Source: an uncultured Cytophagales bacterium (GTDB lineage Bacteria; Bacteroidota; Bacteroidia; Cytophagales; Amoebophilaceae). Taken from it: a stretch of 6,233 nt of DNA. Positions 1-6,233 of this stretch are shown one piece after another. Every line of letters begins with the position of its first letter. The stretch's first letter is position 1. The DNA lies in contig CAJQOF010000158.1 in the NCBI GenBank assembly GCA_905479855.1, positions 1 to 6,233 of the forward strand, read 5' to 3'. A program made the position numbers and the translations under genes. Below the pieces are notes generated by a model that saw nothing but the letters and a program-made list of their open reading frames with translations, did not search any database and was not told where the DNA came from.

Positions 1-56
1 GCTCAAACTTACCTACCTATTCATTGCCCATGACCTCAAAGTAGTAGAGTTTGAGC
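1..56. repeat. Inverted repeat enclosing a flipped piece of oppF
   Basis: Arms gctcaaact (1-9) and agtttgagc (48-56) are perfect reverse complements around 38 bases (10-47). Read on the plus strand from position 2, this stretch gives LKL then [19 protein letters not shown] ABC ATPase sequence, with the H-loop histidine at 29-31. That is what should follow DLQKELKL of the minus-strand oppF. Replacing 10-47 by its reverse complement joins the two in frame with no stop. The left arm touches the window edge, so its true length is unknown. Confidence 0.9.
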
Positions 57-658
57 TCCTTTTGCAGGTCCATCAATAAGTTGATGACCTGAGCCTGGAT
101 GGAGACATCGAGCGCAGAAACGGATTCGTCACAGACAATAAACTCTGGGTAGACGGCCAATGCCCGCGCAATGCAGATGCGTTGGCGCTGCCCGCCCGAG
201 AACTCGTGCGGGTATTTGTTGAGTGCTTCTCTGGGTAGCTGCACATAGTCCAGGAGTTCTTGCAACCGTTTCTTGTAGGCTGATTTCGTATGGCAGAGTT
301 GATGGATTTTAAGGGGTTCTGTTAAAATCGATTCCACCGTCATCCTAGGATTTAGGGAGGCATAGGGGTCTTGGAAGATGATCTGCATCTTGCGGCGCAT
401 GGCGCGCATGGCGGAGGCGTTGAGCTGGGTAATGTCTCTTCCTTCAAAGAGAATACTACCTGCGCTGGGCTCTATTAGGCGCAGGAGGGTGCGGCCTAGC
501 GTGGTCTTCCCGCAGCCAGACTCACCTACCAGCCCTAAGGTTTCTCCACGTTTAATGGTGAAGCTAACATCATCTACGGCCTGCACACGGCCTACTTCTT
601 TCCCTAAAATCCCACCCCGAATGGGGAAGTGTTTGGAGAGATTGCGTACTTCTAGCAT
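17..658 (-). CDS. oppF: Oligopeptide ABC importer ATPase OppF, broken after the D-loop
   Basis: This is one of the two ATP-hydrolysing motor subunits of an oligopeptide/dipeptide importer, expected on the cytoplasmic face bound to OppB/OppC and paired with OppD. The visible 213 residues hold Walker A (GESGCGKTT, 45-53), the Q-loop glutamine Q96, the signature FSGGQ (153-157), Walker B ending CDES (176-179) and the D-loop SALD (181-184). The [10 protein letters not shown] stretch and the N-terminal FPIRGG favour OppF/DppF over OppD. The start is ATG at 656-658, with no Shine-Dalgarno. Family members are usually about 320 residues. This one loses the H-loop and the whole C-terminal oligo_HPY region, and its last nine residues (after L204) are not family sequence. 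The expected continuation is encoded on the other strand at 8-52, so the TAG at 17-19 is created by an inverted segment. Opp versus Dpp cannot be settled from sequence alone. Confidence 0.9.
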   Translation of the reverse strand: MLEVRNLSKHFPIRGGILGKEVGRVQAVDDVSFTIKRGETLGLVGESGCGKTTLGRTLLRLIEPSAGSILFEGRDITQLNASAMRAMRRKMQIIFQDPYASLNPRMTVESILTEPLKIHQLCHTKSAYKKRLQELLDYVQLPREALNKYPHEFSGGQRQRICIARALAVYPEFIVCDESVSALDVSIQAQVINLLMDLQKELKLYYFEVMGNE

Positions 659-716
659 TGGTTAGTAATTATCAGTTATTAGTTATCAAATATCAGTGGC
701 GGTGCATCCTCTAGCA
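659..716. repeat. AT-rich intergenic gap with short direct repeats upstream of oppF
   Basis: This 58-base spacer lies between the stop of the inserted nuclease-like gene and the oppF ATG. Its oppF-proximal half is made of short degenerate repeats: tatcagt at 670-676 and 691-697, and agttat at 674-679 and 681-686. It contrasts with the 2-17 base gaps elsewhere in the transporter operon. On the minus strand, GATATTTG (694-687) is one base off the Bacteroidota -7 promoter element TAnnTTTG, but no convincing -33 TTTG fits at the right spacing, so a promoter is not claimed. I see no terminator hairpin with a T-run. Confidence 0.5.
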
Positions 717-2435
717 TCATGCCGCCGGCATTGCATAGGCCATCCTTAGCGCCTTTCCGGAGAAAGCTACGCCTAGCTTTAGCCATCCTTTGGTATGCCC
801 TGCCTCTGGCATACGGTCGTATTCTTTATCTTCAATTTGCCGCAACGCCTCTTGGGCTACTTGGGTGAGGTGCGCTTCATCATTACTATCTGTGCGTTTT
901 AGTTCGAAGATGATACCGCTGTCATTGCTATTAGGCGATTTGGGGAAGAGCGCAATGTCATAGCGCCCCATGCCCGCCTCGCGGTTGGAGAGGATGGTAT
1001 ACTCGCCATTCAAATAAAGTATAAGCCCTAGCAGCAGGCCATGGTAGAACTGTTCGGGATTTGCCCCTCCAGCGTCGTGGCAGCTCAGAATGTTGTAGGC
1101 AATTTCTTGCAGTGCAGCCTCAAAGGGCTGCATTCTTCCTGCTTTAAGGTCATCTAAGCAAGCGATTAGCCATTTCGTTTTGCGTTGGCCAGCCAACCAG
1201 CCAAAGATGATATGCTTATAAACACTGCGCACCTCCTTGTTGGGTATGCGCAAAGTATAATTTATCTCATCTGTCATCTCATCGTATTGCGGATTTAATG
1301 CGTTCAGATACCCGGCCATATAGAGCAAAGAGAGCACTGTATCACTATTGCTATCTAGTTGGTTGAAATTGAGGAAAGGGTTGATAAATGCGTTGATTTC
1401 CTTGCCTTGTATGAGCTCAGCAATGTTGTCGTGCAAGTCGACATCATGCCTTGTTAACATTTCGCGTATCAGCTTATCTTCCGATGTGTTTACCCAATAA
1501 GCTTCTAATCTTCCCTTGTTCGCCAAACAAAAGAGAATGGACCAAGGGTTGTACAAAACAATGTCCCGTACATAATATCCATTATACCACCTTTTTACAT
1601 CCGCCAAATCCACAGAAAGAGCAGACTTGGCAAAGAGCGCTGTCACTTCATCCTCTGTGAAACCAAAATATTCAGCATATTGTTCAGTAAGCAAAGAGTA
1701 CACTGGCAAGTGATTGAGATCAGAGAACAAGCTCTCCCTTGCCACGCGCAAGATACCAGTGAGCACTCCCTTGTAGTGATACTTATTGTCTTTCAGCGTA
1801 CTACCAAAAAACTCCCGCATGAAATCTATTATGTTTTTATAATAGTCTGGGTCATCGCTAAAGTAGGCCGCATGGATAGGTGCGTCGTATTCATCAATCA
1901 ATATAAGAGGGCGCTTTTTATGGTGTTTGTACAACCACTCACTCAGGTAAAGAAGACTTTGCTCAACTTCATCTTGTGGGGCTCTTTTTCCGGTGATGCG
2001 CCGAAAAAATTCCTTTTCATCTTCGTCAAGCAAGTCGTCTACAGCCAATAAATAACGAAATTCGCGATAACATGCTGCTACTAGCCCCTGAATCTTCCTG
2101 TAGGCTCTATCAAAACCAGTGCTCTTTGCGCTCTTTAGGGTGATAAAGATGACAGGGTATTGTCCTTGATGTGCCCAATATTTATCGCCTGCATTGCAAA
2201 TTTTTAGCCCATCAAATAGTTCCGCCGTGTTCTGCTCTGTGCAAGAGAAAAAGTACTTTAGCATGGATATATTCAGCGTCTTGCCAAAGCGCCGTGGCCT
2301 AATGAGCAATATAGTCTTGGCACCATCGTCTATGATGTCCCGAATAAAAAGCGACTTATCTACAAACGTATAGGTATCAGGATCTGTGCGGAGCTCCTGA
2401 AAATCGCTGACACCAATGGGGAGTCTGAGGTTCAT
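717..2435 (-). CDS. AAA-ATPase-like protein with C-terminal PD-(D/E)XK nuclease domain
   Basis: This 572-residue protein belongs to the predicted AAA-ATPase family with a fused nuclease-like tail (Pfam AAA-ATPase_like plus PDDEXK_9, formerly DUF1703). The N-terminal family hallmark LPIGVSDFQELR (5-16) and FVDKS (24-28) is followed by a P-loop variant RPRRFGKT (46-53), Walker B LILIDEYD (177-184) and family motifs GILRVARESLFS (227-238) and RWYNGY (282-287). The C-terminal domain carries the nuclease-type pattern GRYDIAL (D493), then FELK (E511, K513), then QEALRQIEDKEY (528-539), so the presumed catalytic residues are present. There is no signal peptide or membrane segment. The start chosen is ATG 2433-2435, 20 bases after the oppD stop, because family members begin just before LPIG. 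The upstream in-frame ATG at 2537 would only add oppD antiphase sequence. Its biological role is unknown. The family is abundant and often multi-copy in Bacteroidota. It separates oppD from oppF and is visibly more AT-rich than the transporter genes, suggesting later acquisition. Confidence 0.9.
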   Translation of the reverse strand: MNLRLPIGVSDFQELRTDPDTYTFVDKSLFIRDIIDDGAKTILLIRPRRFGKTLNISMLKYFFSCTEQNTAELFDGLKICNAGDKYWAHQGQYPVIFITLKSAKSTGFDRAYRKIQGLVAACYREFRYLLAVDDLLDEDEKEFFRRITGKRAPQDEVEQSLLYLSEWLYKHHKKRPLILIDEYDAPIHAAYFSDDPDYYKNIIDFMREFFGSTLKDNKYHYKGVLTGILRVARESLFSDLNHLPVYSLLTEQYAEYFGFTEDEVTALFAKSALSVDLADVKRWYNGYYVRDIVLYNPWSILFCLANKGRLEAYWVNTSEDKLIREMLTRHDVDLHDNIAELIQGKEINAFINPFLNFNQLDSNSDTVLSLLYMAGYLNALNPQYDEMTDEINYTLRIPNKEVRSVYKHIIFGWLAGQRKTKWLIACLDDLKAGRMQPFEAALQEIAYNILSCHDAGGANPEQFYHGLLLGLILYLNGEYTILSNREAGMGRYDIALFPKSPNSNDSGIIFELKRTDSNDEAHLTQVAQEALRQIEDKEYDRMPEAGHTKGWLKLGVAFSGKALRMAYAMPAA

Positions 2436-2455
2436 GGTTATTGCATTAGCCGTTA

Positions 2456-3445
2456 TTATTTTAAAGGATGGAAGCAGGCAGCTTGGTGGTTGGGCCCTAC
2501 TTCGCTTAGGGCAGGGTCTCCATTGGCCCCCTTGCAAGCTTCATCTGCCCGCAAGCACCTATCTTGAAAGTTACACCCCAGCGGCAGCTGAGAAAGTGGA
2601 GGCACTACGCCCTCTATGGTCGTTAATCTTTGTTGCTTCCCTTTTTCTAAACAAGCGTCTAACGAAGGGATGGAGTTCAAAAGGCCCTGGGTGTAAGGAT
2701 GAGCAGGGTGGCTAAAGAGGGTTTTTACATCGGCCTGCTCTATAATTTTACCGCAATACATCACGGCTACTTCATCACACATCTCTGCCACCACGCCCAG
2801 ATCATGCGTAATCAAAACAATGCCCATATCGGTCTCTGCTTGCAGCTTGCGCATCAGGTCTAAAATTTGTGCCTGAATCGTTACATCCAGCGCGGTAGTA
2901 GGCTCGTCAGCAATCAGCAAAGCAGGCTGGCAAGCCAGCGCCATGGCAATCATCACCCGCTGCCGCATACCACCCGAGAGTTGGTGTGGATACTCGTGCA
3001 CGCGCTTTTCGGGGGCAGGAATGCCGACCAAGGTCAATAGTTCTATACAGCGATTTTGGGCCTCTTTGGCCGTAATGTCTTGGTGGAGCACCACCGTTTC
3101 CTTAATCTGGTTGCCAATGGTAAAGACAGGATTGAGCGAGGTCATGGGTTCTTGGAAAATCATCGAGATCTGGTTGCCCCGTACTTGCTGCATCGCTCGT
3201 TCTGGTAGCTGCAAGATGTCTTGCCCTTGGAACAAGACACTCCCTCCATCTATCACCCCAGTGGCGGGCTCAATAAGCCGCATGATAGAGAGGGCGATGG
3301 TCGACTTACCAGAACCAGACTCGCCTACAATGCCGAGTGTCTTTCCTTTGTACACGTCAAAAGATACCCCATTTACCGCTGTTACCTTGCCTTCTGCCGT
3401 GTTGAACTTGGTTACCAGTTCTTTTACTTCTAAAATATTTTCCAT
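2456..3445 (-). CDS. oppD: Oligopeptide ABC importer ATPase OppD
   Basis: This is the motor subunit that pairs with OppF under the OppB/OppC channel. Its 329 residues match the normal family length, and all ATPase motifs are intact: Walker [10 protein letters not shown] (41-49), Q98 in FQEP, signature LSGGM (156-160), Walker B LLIADEP (176-182), D-loop TALD (184-187) and H-loop H214 in ITHDLGVV. The oligo_HPY region follows ([15 protein letters not shown], 246-260). The C-terminus has four spaced cysteines, C291, C297, C304 and C324, matching the pattern that binds a 4Fe-4S cluster in characterised OppD/DppD proteins. MTSLNP (101-106) and the P-loop GESGSGKST fit OppD/DppD better than OppF. 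The start ATG (3443-3445) lies 2 bases after the oppC stop, implying translational coupling. A weak AAAGGG lies upstream inside the end of oppC. The gene is complete. Confidence 0.95.
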   Translation of the reverse strand: MENILEVKELVTKFNTAEGKVTAVNGVSFDVYKGKTLGIVGESGSGKSTIALSIMRLIEPATGVIDGGSVLFQGQDILQLPERAMQQVRGNQISMIFQEPMTSLNPVFTIGNQIKETVVLHQDITAKEAQNRCIELLTLVGIPAPEKRVHEYPHQLSGGMRQRVMIAMALACQPALLIADEPTTALDVTIQAQILDLMRKLQAETDMGIVLITHDLGVVAEMCDEVAVMYCGKIIEQADVKTLFSHPAHPYTQGLLNSIPSLDACLEKGKQQRLTTIEGVVPPLSQLPLGCNFQDRCLRADEACKGANGDPALSEVGPNHQAACFHPLK

Positions 3446-3447
3446 AC

Positions 3448-4311
3448 TTATTTGCCCTTTAGTTTTGGATCCAACGCATCTCTTAGCGCGTCACTCAAGA
3501 TGTTGAAGGCCAGTACGATCAAGAACATCGCCAGGGTAGCAAAAGCGAGCTGCCACCATATTCCCCTTGTGAGTTCCACCCGGGCATCATCAATCATCAC
3601 CCCCCAGCTAGGGCTGCCTTGTACGCCTAGCCCTAGGTAGGAGAGTATGACTTCGGACTTAATGGCAAACTGAAAGATGAGCGAAAAGCGTATGATCACG
3701 ATATGGAGCACATTGGGCAGAATGTGTCGGCAGAGCTTGCGCAGATGGCTGGCGCCTAGGGCATTGGCTGCCTGTAGGTACTCCCGATCTTTGTGGCGCT
3801 TGACCTCTCCCCTCATCAACCGGCAAAGCTCCACCCAGTTGGTCATGCCTAGCGCGATGTACACGGCCAGGATCCCTTTTCCTAAGATGAAAGTGAGGGC
3901 AATGAGCAGCATGATGTTGGGGATGGAAGCGATGGTGGTGTAGAACCATACAATGCACTCGTCTACAATGCCGCCAAAGTAGCCGGCCAAAGCGCCCAGG
4001 GCCACGCCGATGGTAATGGCGATAAGGGCCACCACAAACCCAACGCTCATGGCTACTTCTGTGCTTTTGATGATTTTTGCCAACACGCTTCGCCCAAAAA
4101 TATCTGTGCCAAACCAGTTTTGTGCACTCGGCGCTGCATAGGAACCGCCCACCTCCGCTTTCCAGTCGGCGGCAATAAGGCCCGAGAAGGCCAACAATGC
4201 GACTATCGTATATAACAGTACTATCGCCAAGGAGGCTACCGCCAGCTTATTTCGGAGCATTTGACGCAGGGTAGCTACCCAAAGCGATTGGGGGGCAGAT
4301 TGGGCCATCAT
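3448..4311 (-). CDS. oppC: Oligopeptide ABC importer permease OppC
   Basis: This inner-membrane permease forms the translocation channel with OppB. It has 287 residues, a normal length for OppC. A first hydrophobic segment at about 24-45 follows a basic N-terminus (OppC_N region). Then comes the conserved periplasmic block [16 protein letters not shown] (66-81), which is diagnostic of OppC/DppC. Further membrane segments lie at about 87-111, 121-143, 145-160, 203-225 and 254-275. The EAA loop that docks onto the ATPases is [20 protein letters not shown] (177-196) followed by ILPN. The C-terminal [12 protein letters not shown] is typical. Two adjacent ATG codons (4309-4311 and 4306-4308) could both serve as start. 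The first is 7 bases after the oppB stop and neither has a Shine-Dalgarno. The gene is intact. Confidence 0.95.
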   Translation of the reverse strand: MMAQSAPQSLWVATLRQMLRNKLAVASLAIVLLYTIVALLAFSGLIAADWKAEVGGSYAAPSAQNWFGTDIFGRSVLAKIIKSTEVAMSVGFVVALIAITIGVALGALAGYFGGIVDECIVWFYTTIASIPNIMLLIALTFILGKGILAVYIALGMTNWVELCRLMRGEVKRHKDREYLQAANALGASHLRKLCRHILPNVLHIVIIRFSLIFQFAIKSEVILSYLGLGVQGSPSWGVMIDDARVELTRGIWWQLAFATLAMFLIVLAFNILSDALRDALDPKLKGK

Positions 4312-4318
4312 AAAAAGG

Positions 4319-5260
4319 TTATTTAAGTTTTATTCGTGGATCTACCAGGGTGTAAAGCACGTCGGTAATGACGTTGAAGGTAATGTATGCTACCGAAGAG
4401 AGAATGGTCATGGCCTTAATCACCGGAAAGTCAGAGTTATTAATGGCCTGCAAAGTAATGTTTCCCAAGCCAGGAATGCCAAAAAAGTTTTCTATCAACA
4501 ACGAACCCAGTATCAGCGAAGGTATCTGTATCACCAAGTTGGTGATAATGGGGATCATGGCATTCTTGAGTACATGCTTGAACAAGATCACCCGGTTAGA
4601 GAGCCCTTTGGCGCGGGCAGTACGCACATAATCTTGGTGCACTTCGTCTAGCATCACCGTTCTATAGAAACGTACATCCGGGCCAATGCTGAGGACAATC
4701 CAGATGATGGCAGGCAAAATAATGTAAGGGACAAAGTCTGGAAAGCCGTACTCATACCCCGCGATTTCAAACCAGCCCAGCTTATAGGCAAATATCCATT
4801 GGCCAAAAAGAATATAGGCGAGCACAGAGATGCTCATCATGACAACGCTCACAATCACTAGACTTTTGTCTAGCCATGTTCCCCGAAAAAAGGCGGCCAA
4901 CAACGCAATGGCCGTAGATGCCAGGCTAGCGATGATAAAGGAGGGTACTGCAAGCGTGAGTGACGCATAGCTCCCTCCCTTAATCACTTGCATGATGTGC
5001 TGCTTGGTAGACCAGGATCGACCAAAGTCGAATGTAAACGCAGACTTAAGCGTATCGAGATACTGTATGAACAACGGTCTATCTAGCCCTAGCTCATGCC
5101 TTAGCTCCGCCATCTGCTGGAATGTTGCATGCTTCCCCAGCAATACGATGGTGGGGTCGCCTGCCACAACATTGAACAGCAAGAAGATAAGTAAGGTCAC
5201 ACCTATCAGAATGGGAATGGTATAGAGCATCCTCCTGATAACATAATGGTAGATATTCAT
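4319..5260 (-). CDS. oppB: Oligopeptide ABC importer permease OppB
   Basis: This inner-membrane permease is the partner of OppC. It has 313 residues from the chosen ATG (5258-5260), a normal length for OppB/DppB. The first membrane helix is at about 12-33 (IPILIGVTLLIFLLFNVV), followed by GDP at 34-36 and the family block ELGLDRPLFIQYLD (56-69) with FDFGRSW (77-83). Further membrane segments lie at about 101-125, 134-157, 177-193, 238-258 and 284-305. The EAA loop is DYVRTARAKGLSNRVILFKH (210-229). ENFFGIPGLG (257-266) and the C-terminal DPRIKLK are typical. The frame stays open for 39 codons upstream, but those overlap oppA in another frame. The chosen start falls 17 bases after the oppA stop and matches where family proteins begin (IYHYVIRRML). 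Confidence 0.95.
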   Translation of the reverse strand: MNIYHYVIRRMLYTIPILIGVTLLIFLLFNVVAGDPTIVLLGKHATFQQMAELRHELGLDRPLFIQYLDTLKSAFTFDFGRSWSTKQHIMQVIKGGSYASLTLAVPSFIIASLASTAIALLAAFFRGTWLDKSLVIVSVVMMSISVLAYILFGQWIFAYKLGWFEIAGYEYGFPDFVPYIILPAIIWIVLSIGPDVRFYRTVMLDEVHQDYVRTARAKGLSNRVILFKHVLKNAMIPIITNLVIQIPSLILGSLLIENFFGIPGLGNITLQAINNSDFPVIKAMTILSSVAYITFNVITDVLYTLVDPRIKLK

Positions 5261-5277
5261 AGGGTTTTTGTTGGTCT

Positions 5278-6233
5278 TTAGCGGTTGGCCTGCAGTTGCC
5301 TCTTTTTCTCCAGGTCGATGTTGATGTACTGCTCTTCGCCACTTAGACAATCGGCCCAGAGGTAGTTTTTCACCCAACCTTGGTAAATAACAGGCCGCAT
5401 TCCGTGGACCGTGTAGACCGCCGGCACTTGTTCTGCAGCGATGCGATTGAGCTGCTCATAAATGGCAGTACGTTCGGGAGAGTGCTCCATGACAGTTGCC
5501 TTTTCATACAGCGCATTGTAGGTGGCATTGCTGAAGTAGCTGCCCAAATCTACACTTTGGTCAGCTTTGTATAGCAAACTCAAAAAGGCATCGGCATCCG
5601 GATAGTCCGCACTCCACGACATCGCATGCATCATCGTTTGCTTCTGCGCTATCTTTCTCATCAGCTCCGGAAATGTATTGCTCTGTACCTTAATGCTGAT
5701 GCCGATCTTCTCCATGCAATTCTTGAAAAATTCAACCTTCTGGCGTGCGTTGATATTGGCGCTTGTTTCTAATGTAATCTCTGGCAAGCCCTTTCCTCCG
5801 GGGTAGCCCGCCTCGGCCAACAACTGGTTGGCTTTTTCTACGTCATAGGTTCTGTAGGGGCTCACATAATCTTCTCTATAGCCTGCCAGGCCGGGAGATA
5901 TAATCGATTGGGCCTGCACAGCAGTGTCGTTGTAGAATAGCTTGTTATAACGCCCGCCATCAAAGGCGAGAGAAATGGCCTGGCGCAGTTTTACATTGTC
6001 CTTGAACAACGGATGGCTATTATTAAAGACACAGAGGCTGGTGTTTTGCTCTGGTTCCAGGAACAATTGCATGCCTTTTTCTTGCAGCTTAGCATCTAAC
6101 ACGCCTTCCTGCACCACCTGCAGCGCAATATCTCCCCTAGAAAGATCAAGCACGTCTATCTGCCCTTGCTGAAATTTAAGCCACCTGGGCTGCTCCTCTA
6201 CAAGAATGTGGGTGATTATCTTGTCTACCAAAG
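5278..6233 (-). CDS. oppA: Peptide-binding protein of the importer (family 5 SBP), C-terminal part
   Basis: This is the extracytoplasmic solute-binding component (SBP_bac_5 family) that delivers peptide to OppB/OppC. Only about 317 residues are in the window. The frame is still open at the right edge, so the roughly 200 N-terminal residues, including any signal peptide or lipobox, lie outside. TTG at 6229-6231 is an internal leucine codon, not a start. Family features in order (fragment numbering): FQQGQIDVLDL (20-30, the 'G-x-D' block), SLCVFNNSHPLFKDNVKLRQAIS (65-87) with the hallmark 'N..xP.F.D..vRqAis' pattern, SIISPGLAGY (109-118), TYDVEKANQLLAEAGYPGG (128-146), WSADYPDADAFL (206-217) and YNALYEKA (238-245). 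All are typical of Opp/Dpp-type binding proteins. The substrate (dipeptide, oligopeptide or other) cannot be told from this. It is the first of the operon genes visible here, and the promoter must lie beyond the window. Confidence 0.9.
   Translation of the reverse strand, partial: LVDKIITHILVEEQPRWLKFQQGQIDVLDLSRGDIALQVVQEGVLDAKLQEKGMQLFLEPEQNTSLCVFNNSHPLFKDNVKLRQAISLAFDGGRYNKLFYNDTAVQAQSIISPGLAGYREDYVSPYRTYDVEKANQLLAEAGYPGGKGLPEITLETSANINARQKVEFFKNCMEKIGISIKVQSNTFPELMRKIAQKQTMMHAMSWSADYPDADAFLSLLYKADQSVDLGSYFSNATYNALYEKATVMEHSPERTAIYEQLNRIAAEQVPAVYTVHGMRPVIYQGWVKNYLWADCLSGEEQYINIDLEKKRQLQANR

Noticed and set aside
1..56. Rho-independent terminator formed by the inverted repeat
   Set aside because: The loop would be 38 bases, the stem is not GC-rich, and no T-run follows.
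1..79. Separate plus-strand ABC ATPase gene entering from the left and ending at TAA 77-79
   Set aside because: The plus-strand sequence joins the minus-strand oppF exactly and in frame when flipped, so it is the same gene's missing piece. A true inverted duplicate copy cannot be excluded and is covered in the first finding.
378..665. Plus-strand reading frames (here, and at 1451-2051, 2943-3506, 3677-3943 and others)
   Set aside because: All lie antisense to well-supported genes and show no recognisable motifs or start signals of their own.
718..733. GC-rich hairpin atgcc-gcc-ggcat at the end of the nuclease-like gene as a terminator
   Set aside because: The stem is only 5 bases, lies within the coding end, and no T-run follows on the minus strand.
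2436..2537. N-terminal extension of the nuclease-like protein back to an ATG at 2537
   Set aside because: The extra 34 residues overlap oppD in another frame and look like shadow translation. Family proteins begin just before LPIGVSDF, which fits ATG 2433-2435.
3659..3958. His-rich 99-residue minus-strand reading frame inside oppC
   Set aside because: It is in another frame of an intact permease gene, with low-complexity composition and no family features.
5261..5377. N-terminal extension of OppB to an upstream ATG at 5377
   Set aside because: It overlaps the oppA 3' end in another frame and is highly basic and non-hydrophobic. OppB proteins begin shortly before the first membrane helix, which fits ATG 5258-5260.
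6229..6231. TTG as the start of the solute-binding protein
   Set aside because: The fragment begins in the middle of the SBP_bac_5 fold and lacks the signal peptide and N-terminal lobe. The frame is open to the window edge, so the gene continues outside.

Overview
The window holds one unbroken run of genes, all on the minus strand and read from position 6233 down to 1. It is an oligopeptide/dipeptide-type ABC importer operon in the order oppA (3' part only) - oppB - oppC - oppD - [AAA-ATPase-like/PD-(D/E)XK protein] - oppF (cut short at the left edge). There are no RNA genes, CRISPR arrays or complete insertion sequences, and no gene-free stretch above about 60 bases. The plus-strand reading frames are antisense shadows.

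Layout in transcription order. The 3' part of a family 5 solute-binding protein enters at the right edge (to 5278). After 17 bases comes permease oppB (5260-4319), after 7 bases permease oppC (4311-3448), and after 2 bases ATPase oppD (3445-2456). Twenty bases later comes a 572-residue protein with an N-terminal P-loop AAA-like domain and a C-terminal nuclease-type domain (2435-717). It sits between the two ATPase genes that normally adjoin. Then follow a 58-base AT-rich gap and oppF (658 to the left edge). In the importer, the binding protein captures peptide, OppB and OppC form the membrane channel, and OppD/OppF are the paired motor subunits. The inserted protein has no known role in transport and looks like an accessory gene lodged in the operon.

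The most striking feature is at the extreme left. OppF runs normally through Walker A, Q-loop, signature, Walker B and D-loop, then stops after 213 residues with a nonsense tail. The missing continuation, including the H-loop histidine ([15 protein letters not shown]), lies in the same place on the opposite strand (positions 8-52), between 9-base inverted repeats at 1-9 and 48-56. Flipping the 38 bases 10-47 restores the OppF frame exactly. This is either a real micro-inversion or inverton, a fold-back or inverted duplication starting here, or an amplification/assembly chimera at a contig end. The bases to the left of position 1 would decide.

Organism: a bacterium, most likely Bacteroidota. 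The genes start without good Shine-Dalgarno sequences, and the AAA-ATPase-like/PD-(D/E)XK family is especially abundant in Bacteroidota (and some Firmicutes). Intracellular Bacteroidota such as Cardinium and Amoebophilus are known to carry oligopeptide importers, so a relative of these is possible, but the base composition here looks higher in GC than those. This assignment is inference only. CTAG is common in the window (about 20 by eye), unlike in enterobacteria.
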